Shown one piece after another: positions 32,677 to 40,439 of a DNA stretch of 64,000 nt (the stretch's first letter is position 1; each line of letters begins with the position of its first letter). A model generated the notes under the pieces. It saw nothing but the letters and a program-made list of their open reading frames with translations, was not told the origin of the DNA and made no database searches. The stretch is from Anaerolineae bacterium (GTDB taxonomy: Bacteria; Chloroflexota; Anaerolineae; Aggregatilineales; UBA3940). Location of the stretch: the NCBI GenBank assembly GCA_016926255.1, contig JAFGOY010000018.1:55541-119540 (forward strand), written 5' to 3'. The position numbers were made by a program, and so were the translations under genes.

Positions 32677-33915
32677 CTACACCACCGCAATCCCCAGCAT
32701 CAGCCGCGGCCTCGACGCCGCCTGCCACGCCAGCGCCAGCGCGATCACCGTGTCGTCATGTAATCCCGGCGGCGCGAAATAGCGCGTGTGGCCCGTGTGC
32801 CGCACGATATCGTAGGTATACGATCCCAGCTCCCCGATCAGCACCGGGTCGGGCATCAGGAGGACGTCCTGCTCCTCGATGGCCTTCACCAGGTTCTCGA
32901 TCAGCGGGCCTTTGCTCTTGGGCGTCGTCATAAATGCCTCGACCGGCAGGCCCATATCACGCAGCGCCTCGATGTTCGGCTCACCCATCGCGTTGGCTTC
33001 GGCCAGGATCGTCTCGACCTGCCAGTGCTTCGCCAGCTTTGCGATCCGCTCGCGCTGCGTCACCCAGTTCGACTCGCTGAAGCGGTCGAGCGCCACCAGC
33101 CAGGGCGCGGACGACCGGTCGGCGTCGATCACCGCCAGCGCGGTAAAGTCGACGTAGCGCCCGAAGTCGACGCCCATGTAGGTGCGATGCCCCCGGATCG
33201 GCTGCGGCGGCGGATCGAGGGGGACGGTCGCCGCCTGCTTGACGCCGCGAAAGACCGTCCCGCCGTCCTCGATGAATTCGGCCAGATATTCCTGCTGAAA
33301 CGTCCGCGCCGGGAGAATCGCCTTCATCTGGTCGAGTTCGCCCGGCAGGATGATCGTGTTGGCCGAGGTGGGATATCGCCACGACTGCCAGTGCGGGATC
33401 AGCGGGTCCTGCCCGCGCTGGAAGGCTTCCCAGAACCAGTTGCGACCGCAGGGGGTGGAGATCAGCAGCGCCCGGCCCTGCCGGTCGGAGAGGGCGGGGA
33501 GCAGCACCGCCTCCCAGGTCCGCCGGTCGACGTAGGCCGCCTCGTCGACGATCACGAGGTCGAGGCCGACCCCGCGCAGCAGGTCGGGATTGTCGGCGGT
33601 CTTGACCGTAATCGACCCGCCCCCCGGCAGTTCGATATAGCGTTCCGCTTCGCGCTTCATCTCCCATTGATCTTTGAACGCGGCCTTGAGAATCAGCCAG
33701 GGGTGGAAGGCCAGCGAATACGACGGGGCCACCCACCATACATCCCGATGCCGGTTGGCGGCGGCTAACTGTGCCATCCGCAGCCCCATCGACGTTTTGC
33801 CCCATCGACGCCCGCAGGCGACGACCTTGAACCGCGCCGGGTGCAGGGCAATCGACAGCTGATCGCGGCGCAGGGAGTGGATCAGGCGGTGCGCCGGTTT
33901 CGTTTTTTCGGCCAT
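32677..33915 (-). CDS. Phage terminase large subunit (orphan)
   Basis: 412 residues. DNA-packaging motor ATPase/nuclease: Walker A GRRWGKTSMG, Walker B DLVIVDEAAYVD, coupling motif STPCGRNWF; the RNase H-like nuclease part has MGVDFGRYVDFTALAVID, EANAMGEPN and GLHDDTVIALALA, giving the acidic metal ligands. All motifs look intact. ATG 33915 follows CCCAAAGGAGACCT. No portal, capsid, small terminase or integrase gene is in the window, so it is an isolated phage or gene-transfer-agent relic. It borders the repeat-bounded cassettes. Confidence 0.93.
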   Translation of the reverse strand: MAEKTKPAHRLIHSLRRDQLSIALHPARFKVVACGRRWGKTSMGLRMAQLAAANRHRDVWWVAPSYSLAFHPWLILKAAFKDQWEMKREAERYIELPGGGSITVKTADNPDLLRGVGLDLVIVDEAAYVDRRTWEAVLLPALSDRQGRALLISTPCGRNWFWEAFQRGQDPLIPHWQSWRYPTSANTIILPGELDQMKAILPARTFQQEYLAEFIEDGGTVFRGVKQAATVPLDPPPQPIRGHRTYMGVDFGRYVDFTALAVIDADRSSAPWLVALDRFSESNWVTQRERIAKLAKHWQVETILAEANAMGEPNIEALRDMGLPVEAFMTTPKSKGPLIENLVKAIEEQDVLLMPDPVLIGELGSYTYDIVRHTGHTRYFAPPGLHDDTVIALALAWQAASRPRLMLGIAVV

Positions 33916-34189
33916 AGGTCTCCTTTGGGACGAATCAAACGATTCCAGAGTCACAAAATAGATGCGACGTTTTCACCCCCTCCCAGCAGCCGTAAAACGG
34001 CTGCCCCCTCCCCCTCAAGGGAGAGGGAACGGATACCGGTATGGTTGAGGTTGAACATAGAGGTGGTCACCCGGCAACTGGTGAGGGAGAGGACGCGGGC
34101 GGCTCGCCATCCGGCTGATGACCGTGCGATGAAGCCTTTGGCAGATTCGTTTTTCGCGCGGTGCCGCCCACGCCTGTATTCCCGGCCCC

Positions 34190-34239
34190 AAAAAGCCGAA
34201 CGCCCCACACCCGATCAATCGCTGATCGACTGCGGGGCG
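34190..34239 (-). terminator. Minus-strand terminator-like hairpin
   Basis: Read on the minus strand, CGCCCC ... GGGGCG with an inner GATCA/TGATC pair, then TTCGGCTTTTT. It would end transcription from 34890 before the terminase gene. Confidence 0.5.
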
Positions 34240-34394
34240 CTCATCTCCCGGCGTGCCTGCGGGCCAACAGGCTGCGTAGAACTTACGTTCTATGATTATT
34301 TTACCATGTTTCGATATTAAGTCAATCGCGGGGCGTCGAACGTGTGCTCGACGGATGGTTAGAATGTCCTAACCTATATTCGAAAAAAGTCGCA

Positions 34395-34428
34395 GAGGCG
34401 GACCTCCCGGCCCGCCTCCGTCTCTTTC
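34395..34428 (+). terminator. Plus-strand hairpin, terminator-like
   Basis: GAGGCGG-acctcccggc-CCGCCTC followed by CGTCTCTTTC. No plus-strand gene precedes it within 1.7 kb, so it may instead belong to an unrecognised RNA or be structural. Confidence 0.35.
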
Positions 34429-34473
34429 CCCCGACAACCGATCTTCTGATTGCCAAACCCGGCCCACCCGGAT

Positions 34474-34890
34474 TCAATGAAAGAGAACCAACGCGATGAT
34501 GCCCAGCATCAGCAGTATTGTCAGCCCGACCAGCACGCCGACCAGGATCGCCGCCTGACTGCCGTAGTCGGTGCGATAGGGGTCGACGTCGTCACCCAGT
34601 TCGTGATCGTGCGCGCACATCGCCACGGGGCGCTTCAAGACGACCCGGTCGCCGTCGAGCTTGGCGGCCATCGACCAGCCTGCGCGGGCTTCCTGTTCGA
34701 GCATCGCCTGGATTTTCCCTTTGCGGTCGAAGCCATAGAGCGCGCTCCTGACGATCTTGTACTCCCAGGCTGCGCCATTCTGATGCTTCAGCATATCAAG
34801 CATTGCGGCTTCTTCTTCCCGCTTTTTTGCGGCGTTGGCGGCAGCAATCGCTGCCGACGTGCCCCCGGTTACCCCACCAATCCAACCCAT
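34474..34890 (-). CDS. DUF4177-like protein with a C-terminal membrane helix
   Basis: 138 residues: a Gly/Ala-rich N-terminus and a short coiled coil (about 20-40), then AAWEYKIVRSALYGF and LEQEARAGWSMAAKLDGDRVVLKRP, the DUF4177-type order, and one C-terminal helix (about 115-136). It is a tail-anchored version of the protein at 18731. ATG 34890 follows CGTCAGGAGAAAAATC. Function unknown. Confidence 0.7.
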   Translation of the reverse strand: MGWIGGVTGGTSAAIAAANAAKKREEEAAMLDMLKHQNGAAWEYKIVRSALYGFDRKGKIQAMLEQEARAGWSMAAKLDGDRVVLKRPVAMCAHDHELGDDVDPYRTDYGSQAAILVGVLVGLTILLMLGIIALVLFH

Positions 34891-35060
34891 GATTTTTCTC
34901 CTGACGACATCCAAATCTGTCCCGATAATCTGCTATGCTTCCAATTATGCCCGATTCGACCGCTGCCCTACCGCACACAGTGTGGGTTTATTGACAGGTG
35001 TATAATGACGGAGACGAATCGACCCGTTTTTACCCAACATCCACCGGAGGAATGACCAAC

Positions 35061-35498
35061 ATGAGACGTAACACACAGCTAATCGCCATCCTGATAATCC
35101 TGTTCCTGGCCGGGTGCGTCGAAGACAGCCCGGCGCCGGGCTGCGCAAAGGGATTCGGGATGGGGGGATGCTTCGGGAAGACGATCATCACCGGTATCCA
35201 GGTCGAGCCAGAGATGGACTGCCTGGAGATCGACGCCAACAACTGCAACGGCGGCGTGCTGGACGTTCGCAACACCTGCGAGGGAACGTTCGTGCTGGAT
35301 GGGAACGAGATCGGACCGGGAGACTCGGCCACGTTCGACATCGAGATTATGCTGGATGGGAGCTACCGGCTGGTGGAAGGCGACAGCAACTTCTCTGCGC
35401 TGGAAGTGAGCGAAGACCTGCCGGTATCGTTCAGCGGGAGTCTGGACGGCCAGCAGGTCGAAATCCGGTATACGCGCACGGCCCCGCTGTGTGAGTAG
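35061..35498 (+). CDS. Small secreted lipoprotein
   Basis: 145 residues. MRRNTQLIAILIILFLAGC is a clear lipoprotein signal with the lipobox LAGC. The mature part has six further cysteines and a short beta domain with GGVLDVRNTC, DGNEIGPGDSATF and PVSFSGSLDG, which looks Ig-like. No catalytic motif. GGAGG ends at 35050, ten bases before ATG 35061 and one before ATG 35052, so 35061 is preferred. Confidence 0.75.
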   Translation: MRRNTQLIAILIILFLAGCVEDSPAPGCAKGFGMGGCFGKTIITGIQVEPEMDCLEIDANNCNGGVLDVRNTCEGTFVLDGNEIGPGDSATFDIEIMLDGSYRLVEGDSNFSALEVSEDLPVSFSGSLDGQQVEIRYTRTAPLCE

Positions 35499-35509
35499 AG
35501 GGCTGCCCC

Positions 35510-35722
35510 CCTTCGACCAACCTGAGGACGACCGACAACGTTCTTTGTTGCCCAACTCCCCCAACCCCCTTCGGCGCTTCGCGCCACTTCCCCCTTTCAG
35601 GAAGCAGATATGGGGCTGGTGGGTTGGCGTGGTTTATTGAACCGGGATTAGCAATTCGGAAGGCTGACGTCCCCCTCTGGGCCTACGGCCCATCTCCCCC
35701 AGTTCTGGGGTAGATCAGGATG
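35510..35722. repeat. Two-module C5/G5 repeat and a related hairpin
   Basis: Left module CTTCGACCAACCTGAGGACG, core AACCCCCTTCGGCGCTTCGCG with the inner stem GGCGC/GCGCC, then CAGGAAGCAGATATGGGGC. A second variant, CCCCCTCTGGGCCTACGGCC then CTCCCCCAGTTCTGGGG, follows at about 35671. Between the plus-strand lipoprotein and the minus-strand regulator. Confidence 0.65.
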
Positions 35723-35734
35723 GAAAATCTGCGC

Positions 35735-36061
35735 TCAGTCGGGCAGATCGCTCAGCAGATCGAGGAGCGTCTGCCGGTAGTCCTGAAACGCCGCGCGTCC
35801 CGCATCGGTGAGGCTGAGCATCGTATTCGGGCGTTTGCCCTTGAACTGCTTGACCACTTCGATATAACCGCCCTCTTCGAGCTTGCTCATATGTGAGGAG
35901 AGATTCCCATACGTAAGCCCGGTCTGGTTCATCAGGAATCCGAAGTCGGCACTCTCGACCACGTATAACACCGCGAGGATCATCAGGCGGGCCGGTTCGT
36001 GAATCAGCCGGTCGAGGTCGGCGATATGGGCGATCCCGGTCGATTGTTCATCGCTGGTCAT
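35735..36061 (-). CDS. Winged-helix transcriptional regulator
   Basis: 108 residues, HTH_34/MarR-like: EPARLMILAVLYVVESADFG, TGLTYGNLSSHMSKLEEGGY as helix-turn-helix, and the wing GKRPNTMLSLTDAGRAAF. It has no ligand domain. ATG 36061 follows GGCAGGGGGATCAGC and overlaps the upstream membrane gene by 14 bases, so the two form an operon. The direct repeats at 36776 are a plausible target for autoregulation. Confidence 0.88.
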   Translation of the reverse strand: MTSDEQSTGIAHIADLDRLIHEPARLMILAVLYVVESADFGFLMNQTGLTYGNLSSHMSKLEEGGYIEVVKQFKGKRPNTMLSLTDAGRAAFQDYRQTLLDLLSDLPD

Positions 36062-36746
36062 GCTGATCCCCCTGCCCGGCGACAGCGCCCTGGTTGTTAT
36101 CACCGGTCAAGTCGATGGGCGGCAGGGGCGGAGTCGAGCGGATGAAGCGCACCAGCATCACCGTCCCGACGATGAGTATCACCAGCGCCGGGATGCCGAA
36201 CGTGTACAGCGCGATATCAATATCGAACGTTTTGGTTACGAACATATCCGACGGGACGGTGATCGCATACATCGCCCCGATCAGGTACAACCGCTTGAAT
36301 TGCAGCCAGTATCCGGCTAACCCGAACACCACCAGAATGTTGGCTAACCACATCAGCGCGATCAGCACTTCGAAGTTGAACCAGGGTGGGCGATACTTGA
36401 GCACATAGAGGGTCACCAGGAAAGCGATCACGCCAACCAGCACCGAGGCGACGAGGATCAGTCGCGTCCGCTTGATCTGGATTTTCCGCCTCTCGCCGAA
36501 CTTCACCCGCCCCAGGCGCGGCACAGTGATAAATCGCTTACCGGCCCACAGCACACCCATCGATACCAGCATCATGCCAATGTAGATACCCATCACCGCC
36601 CCTTCCGACAGCCCCGTCCGGGCAATCCGGGTGTTGATTGCCATCGCCATCAGCAGCAGCCCCAGGTAGATATCCCAAATGCCATCGCTGTATACCGATT
36701 TCCACGCCTTCGCTTCGAGCTGTTTGAGGCTCATCTTTTCAGTCAT
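36048..36746 (-). CDS. Six-helix membrane protein partnered with the regulator
   Basis: 232 residues, six predicted helices; the N-terminal motif LEAKAWKSVYSDGIWDIYLG and the cytoplasmic loop RLGRVKFGERRKIQI are typical of a family often found beside HTH_34 regulators. No function is known. Two adjacent ATGs exist (36749, 36746); the second gives better spacing from GGAG. It overlaps the regulator gene downstream. Confidence 0.75.
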   Translation of the reverse strand: MTEKMSLKQLEAKAWKSVYSDGIWDIYLGLLLMAMAINTRIARTGLSEGAVMGIYIGMMLVSMGVLWAGKRFITVPRLGRVKFGERRKIQIKRTRLILVASVLVGVIAFLVTLYVLKYRPPWFNFEVLIALMWLANILVVFGLAGYWLQFKRLYLIGAMYAITVPSDMFVTKTFDIDIALYTFGIPALVILIVGTVMLVRFIRSTPPLPPIDLTGDNNQGAVAGQGDQHDQR

Positions 36747-36775
36747 CATTTACTCCGCATATTGGTGCAAATAAC

Positions 36776-36817
36776 TTTGTATTGATAAATCGCTTTGTAT
36801 CGCAAAGTATTTTGTAT
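36776..36817. promoter_or_regulatory. TTTGTAT direct repeats, candidate operator
   Basis: TTTGTAT at 36776-36782, 36794-36800 and 36811-36817, spaced 18 and 17 bases. The middle one sits in CTTTG-tatcg-CAAAG. The region is divergent between the regulator operon and the caspase-like gene, so it could control both. Confidence 0.5.
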
Positions 36818-36923
36818 CATTATATTCAGGAATCCGTAAAATGTCAATTAACTATCGCCTTCTATCGGCAAGTTTTGTTATATACTGGGGATAAATATCC
36901 TTTTTAGCTGAGAGTTGGTAACA

Positions 36924-39908
36924 ATGAGTGGTTATCTGGACACTTATACCGAGTCTCATGCGCTGCTGGTTGGAATTGACGACTACGAACATCCCGTTTT
37001 TCAGCCCCTGGGCAATGCCCAACTCGATGCGACAGATCTGGCCGATCTCCTCGCTGGCAAACCCTACTACTTTTATACTCATCTGCTGCTTGGCAGCGAT
37101 GCAACCAGGCAGGCTGTGCTCGATGCTCTGTATGATCTGCGTAATGTCGATGAAAACAGTCGGGTGATCTTCTACTTTGCCGGACATGGCTACAACATCC
37201 CTGATCGTTTCGGCCATGAGACCGGCTACCTTGCCTGTACTGAAACGATTCCCCAGCGTGACTTCACCGCCCTTGAACTCGAAGAAGTGATGGATTTACG
37301 CCGCTTCTCGGCAGCGAAACATATTGCTTTTATTTTCGATTCCTGTTTTAGCGGGCAGGCTCTTGGTATGACCCGCCTGCGCAGTGCCGCCGATCGATTC
37401 ATCGAGCGCCGCGCATACCAGGTGCTCAGCGCCGGGGCCGGGGATCAGGCGGTTTCTGACCGGCGTTCCATGACTCGATTGCTGCTGCACGCGCTGGACC
37501 CGGAATGCACCTCTGATTGTCTGCGCTTTAATGCTGTTGGCCTGTATGTGCAGGAGCAGATGGCGCTCGATACTAAAAACACGCAGATACCGCAGTTTGG
37601 GCATATCGAAGGCAGTCAGGGCGGCGATCTGGTATTCTACGAACCACCCGAAGTCCAGCCCATCGATCTGCTTCCTGCGCGCCTGCGTCGCGGCCTGACT
37701 CATGGAGACCCCGATACGCGTTACTTTGCTATTGAGCGGGCAGAGAAACTCCTCGATGATCCGCAGTATGGATCGAATATCCGGGCGGTGCTTGACTCCA
37801 TGCACACCGACGATCCCCACCGCGAAGTGCGCCGCCGGGCCTACGAAGCACTGCATCCGCCGCCCCCCGATACGTCGATGCCGCTTGCTATCGGCGCGAA
37901 GCGGCCAGCTGTTGATGTGACGACACCACACGATGATGAGGAACCTTCGCCTGCACCACGCGCAAAGCAGAAGTCGAAAACCCGCTGGCCGCTGATCATC
38001 GGGTTGGGCCTGGGCGGACTTGCTGCGGTGATCTGCGGGATGGTCGGACTGGGGCTGATATTCCCCGGTTTGTGGTCAACTGCTCCACAGGTGGCGTTGA
38101 GTACGGACACCCCGCCGCGGCCAACCGATACACCTGTGCCTTCGATCACACCTATACCAACTTTGAGCGATGCAGAACGTGATCAACTTGCGTTGAGTGG
38201 AGCCGTCGAATCAAACGCTGAATGGACTCCGGTGATCGATGACATGGATGGAGTCGAGATGGTGCTCGTCCCGGCGGGCTGCTTCCCGATGGGCAGCACC
38301 GAGGAAGAGATCGATTATGTGATGGAGTTGTGCATTGCTCTCATGGGTATCGATGAGTGTCATCGCTGGTGGTACGACAACGAGATGCCACAGCATGAAG
38401 TCTGTCTTACGCAGGCATTCTGGATTGACCGGTACGAGGTAACCAACGAGCAGTATCTCCCTGGCGAGGTTGGGGCTGATATTAATTACCCGGTTGATCG
38501 TGTGGTCTGGACTGAAGCTGCCGTCTACTGCCAGGATCGTGGCGCTCGTCTGCCTACGGAAGCTGAGTGGGAATACGCTTCGCGCGGGCCTGATGGATTG
38601 ATGTATCCGTGGGGAAATCTGTTTGACGGTAATCTGACAAATTACTGTGACGTGACCTGCGAGAAAGAATGGCCGGATCCGGCTTTTGACGATGGTTACA
38701 ATCACACCGCCCCGGTTGACGCGTTTCCTGAGAATATCTCCTGGGTAGGGGCCTACAATATGAGTGGTAATGTATGGGAGTGGGTCAGTGACTGGTATGC
38801 TATGAACTACTACTGGACGCTGGCTGATGGAGTTGCCAACCCACAGGGGCCAGACTTAGGCTCCCAGCATTTGCAGCGGGGTGGCTCTTGGGCTTCTGCT
38901 CCTTACTTAGTCCATTCTGCGATGCGGTATGTGCCAGAGGATTACACAACAGCCTATGGAAATGGCTTCCGCTGCGCCCGTACATACAAACCATCCACTG
39001 ACATGCCAATCCCGACTCCGGTACCGACTCCACTCCCAACGCCGACCCTGACGTCGGTCGATGTTCCTGAGGAAATCGAAATGTTCGCTTTTGATGGCGT
39101 CTATGAAAACTACGAGTGGGAGATGTATATCGATATTGTCGACGGTGTCCCGATGGCATTGGTTCCGGCTGGTTGCTTCCGAATGGGCAGCACTGAGGAA
39201 GATATCGACCAGGCAATGCAGTCATGCGTGGAGGCGTTCGGCGAGGACTCATGCGACCTGTATTGGTTCGAAGATGAAATCCCGCAGAACATAATCTGTT
39301 TTGATGATCCATTCTGGATCGACGTGTATGAAGTCACCAATGAGGATTTTGACTACTTTGGTGGCGAGGCTGAATTGAGCAGTTACTGGACAGATGATGA
39401 TCTTCCCCGCGAACGGATTACCTGGGAAGAAGCGGCGGCTTTCTGCGAACTGCGCGGGACCCGTCTGCCCACTGAAGCGGAGTGGATATACGCCGCTCGC
39501 GGGCCTGATGGGTGGCTGTATCCATGGGGAAACGATTTTGACGGGTCATTGACCAATTATTGCGATGCGCAATGCGACTACGAATGGGCAGACCCTGAAT
39601 TTGATGATGAATATAAATATACAGCCCCGGTCGATTCTTACCTGTATGGTTTCTCCTGGGTGGGTGCTTATAATATGAGCGGGAACGTATGGGAGTGGGT
39701 AAACGACTGGTATGCCTATGATTACTACGACTATCTCTGGGACTTTGATGCGAATCCACAGGGTCCGCCAGATGGCGACTATCGGGTCATGATGGGTGGC
39801 TCATGGCGCGATATCGATGTGCACGTTCGCGTTTCTAACCGGGTTGGCCTCGATCCGACCTATGCAGACGATGATATCGGCTTTCGCTGCGCAAGGTCTT
39901 ATCGGTGA
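36924..39908 (+). CDS. Caspase-like protease fused through a membrane helix to two FGE-fold domains
   Basis: 994 residues. Peptidase C14 domain (about 10-240) with His88 in YFAGHGY and Cys141 in FDSCFSG; a short helical HEAT-like segment (about 255-312); a basic/Pro linker; one membrane helix (about 354-380); a Thr/Pro stalk; then two tandem FGE-sulfatase/C-type-lectin-like domains (about 435-690 and 740-994). Each copy has LVPAGCFxMGSTEE, RLPTEAEWxYAxRGPDG, YPWGN, NMSGNVWEW, RGGSW or MGGSW, and GFRCAR. Neither has the paired active-site cysteines of true formylglycine-generating enzyme, so ligand binding is more likely. Topology suggests a cytoplasmic protease with external sensors. ATG 36924 is chosen over TTG 36915. 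It is divergent from the winged-helix operon. Confidence 0.92.
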   Translation: MSGYLDTYTESHALLVGIDDYEHPVFQPLGNAQLDATDLADLLAGKPYYFYTHLLLGSDATRQAVLDALYDLRNVDENSRVIFYFAGHGYNIPDRFGHETGYLACTETIPQRDFTALELEEVMDLRRFSAAKHIAFIFDSCFSGQALGMTRLRSAADRFIERRAYQVLSAGAGDQAVSDRRSMTRLLLHALDPECTSDCLRFNAVGLYVQEQMALDTKNTQIPQFGHIEGSQGGDLVFYEPPEVQPIDLLPARLRRGLTHGDPDTRYFAIERAEKLLDDPQYGSNIRAVLDSMHTDDPHREVRRRAYEALHPPPPDTSMPLAIGAKRPAVDVTTPHDDEEPSPAPRAKQKSKTRWPLIIGLGLGGLAAVICGMVGLGLIFPGLWSTAPQVALSTDTPPRPTDTPVPSITPIPTLSDAERDQLALSGAVESNAEWTPVIDDMDGVEMVLVPAGCFPMGSTEEEIDYVMELCIALMGIDECHRWWYDNEMPQHEVCLTQAFWIDRYEVTNEQYLPGEVGADINYPVDRVVWTEAAVYCQDRGARLPTEAEWEYASRGPDGLMYPWGNLFDGNLTNYCDVTCEKEWPDPAFDDGYNHTAPVDAFPENISWVGAYNMSGNVWEWVSDWYAMNYYWTLADGVANPQGPDLGSQHLQRGGSWASAPYLVHSAMRYVPEDYTTAYGNGFRCARTYKPSTDMPIPTPVPTPLPTPTLTSVDVPEEIEMFAFDGVYENYEWEMYIDIVDGVPMALVPAGCFRMGSTEEDIDQAMQSCVEAFGEDSCDLYWFEDEIPQNIICFDDPFWIDVYEVTNEDFDYFGGEAELSSYWTDDDLPRERITWEEAAAFCELRGTRLPTEAEWIYAARGPDGWLYPWGNDFDGSLTNYCDAQCDYEWADPEFDDEYKYTAPVDSYLYGFSWVGAYNMSGNVWEWVNDWYAYDYYDYLWDFDANPQGPPDGDYRVMMGGSWRDIDVHVRVSNRVGLDPTYADDDIGFRCARSYR

Positions 39909-39938
39909 AGTATGTCGACCTGCGGTCGACTGTCAGGC

Positions 39939-40160
39939 TCAGTGACCCCTCGCCGCGCCGACCTGCTCCATGTCGGGGAGCTTGCAGGCCAGTTCCTTCG
40001 GGTTGTGGAGAAGCAGCGGCAGGTGCCGGTTGCAAATGAAGTGATGTTCCCCCTTGAACACAAACTGGATCAAAGGCACTTCCTCGTCGGTGCGCTCGCA
40101 GTACAGGCATTGAATCCGGTCTTGATTTTCAGGCACTTGTTTCTCCGTCGGGTAGGCCAT
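39939..40160 (-). CDS. Small zinc-binding protein
   Basis: 73 residues starting MAYPTEKQ. CLYCERTDEEV and HHFICNRHLPLLLH provide CxxC plus CxxH, enough for one zinc; the C-terminus reads PKELACKLPDMEQ. ATG 40160 has AGGATT upstream; ATG 40193 has no ribosome site. Family not named. It converges with the caspase-like gene. Confidence 0.6.
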   Translation of the reverse strand: MAYPTEKQVPENQDRIQCLYCERTDEEVPLIQFVFKGEHHFICNRHLPLLLHNPKELACKLPDMEQVGAARGH

Positions 40161-40234
40161 CTGATATAATCCTACTGAAGGTATCTCATACAATCAGTTG
40201 GTATCAACCTCGCATCTTTTCCGCGATTCCAGCA

Positions 40235-40347
40235 TCTAAAGAAGTAACAAACCAACCGTTTCTTCTTTAGAATCTCCTTCTTGCACAGCCCGAAAGGGCA
40301 GATCGGGCGAGATGGCTCAGGGGCGGGCCGTCTCGCCTGACTGTTTT
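40235..40347 (+). ncRNA. Candidate structured RNA or leader upstream of proline dehydrogenase
   Basis: Three stems in 110 bases: TCTAAAGAAG/CTTCTTTAGA (10 perfect pairs, 17-base loop); GCCC-gaaa-GGGC with a GNRA tetraloop; GGCGAGATGGC/GCCGTCTCGCC (one mismatch) followed by TGACTGTTTTAT, a terminator-like end. It lies 90 bases before the proline dehydrogenase start on the same strand, so either a small RNA or a terminator-type riboregulator is possible. It matches no riboswitch class I know. Confidence 0.4.
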
Positions 40348-40439
40348 ATAACCAACAGCTTACAAACTCGATCCCCGGCTCAGCGGTTGGTGTATCATGG
40401 AATCAAACCGTTCGATCAGCAGTGAATGGATGAGCCGAT

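Larger units (their letters stand above)
33916..34473. other. Gene-free stretch beside the terminase
   Basis: 558 bases with no credible CDS. It holds a CCCCCTCCCCCTCAAGGGAG repeat near 34011, a minus-strand terminator-like hairpin at 34190-34239, a palindrome TAGAAC-ttac-GTTCTA at 34277, GGTTAG-aatgtc-CTAACC near 34358, and a plus-strand hairpin at 34395. The ORFs 33951-34208 and 33841-34320 cross these repeats and look spurious. Confidence 0.6.

Noticed and set aside
32788-33768. 326-residue plus-strand ORF
   Set aside because: Antisense of the terminase, whose motifs are intact.
38200-39908. Active formylglycine-generating enzyme
   Set aside because: The fold matches, but the two catalytic cysteines are absent in both copies and no sulfatase is nearby.
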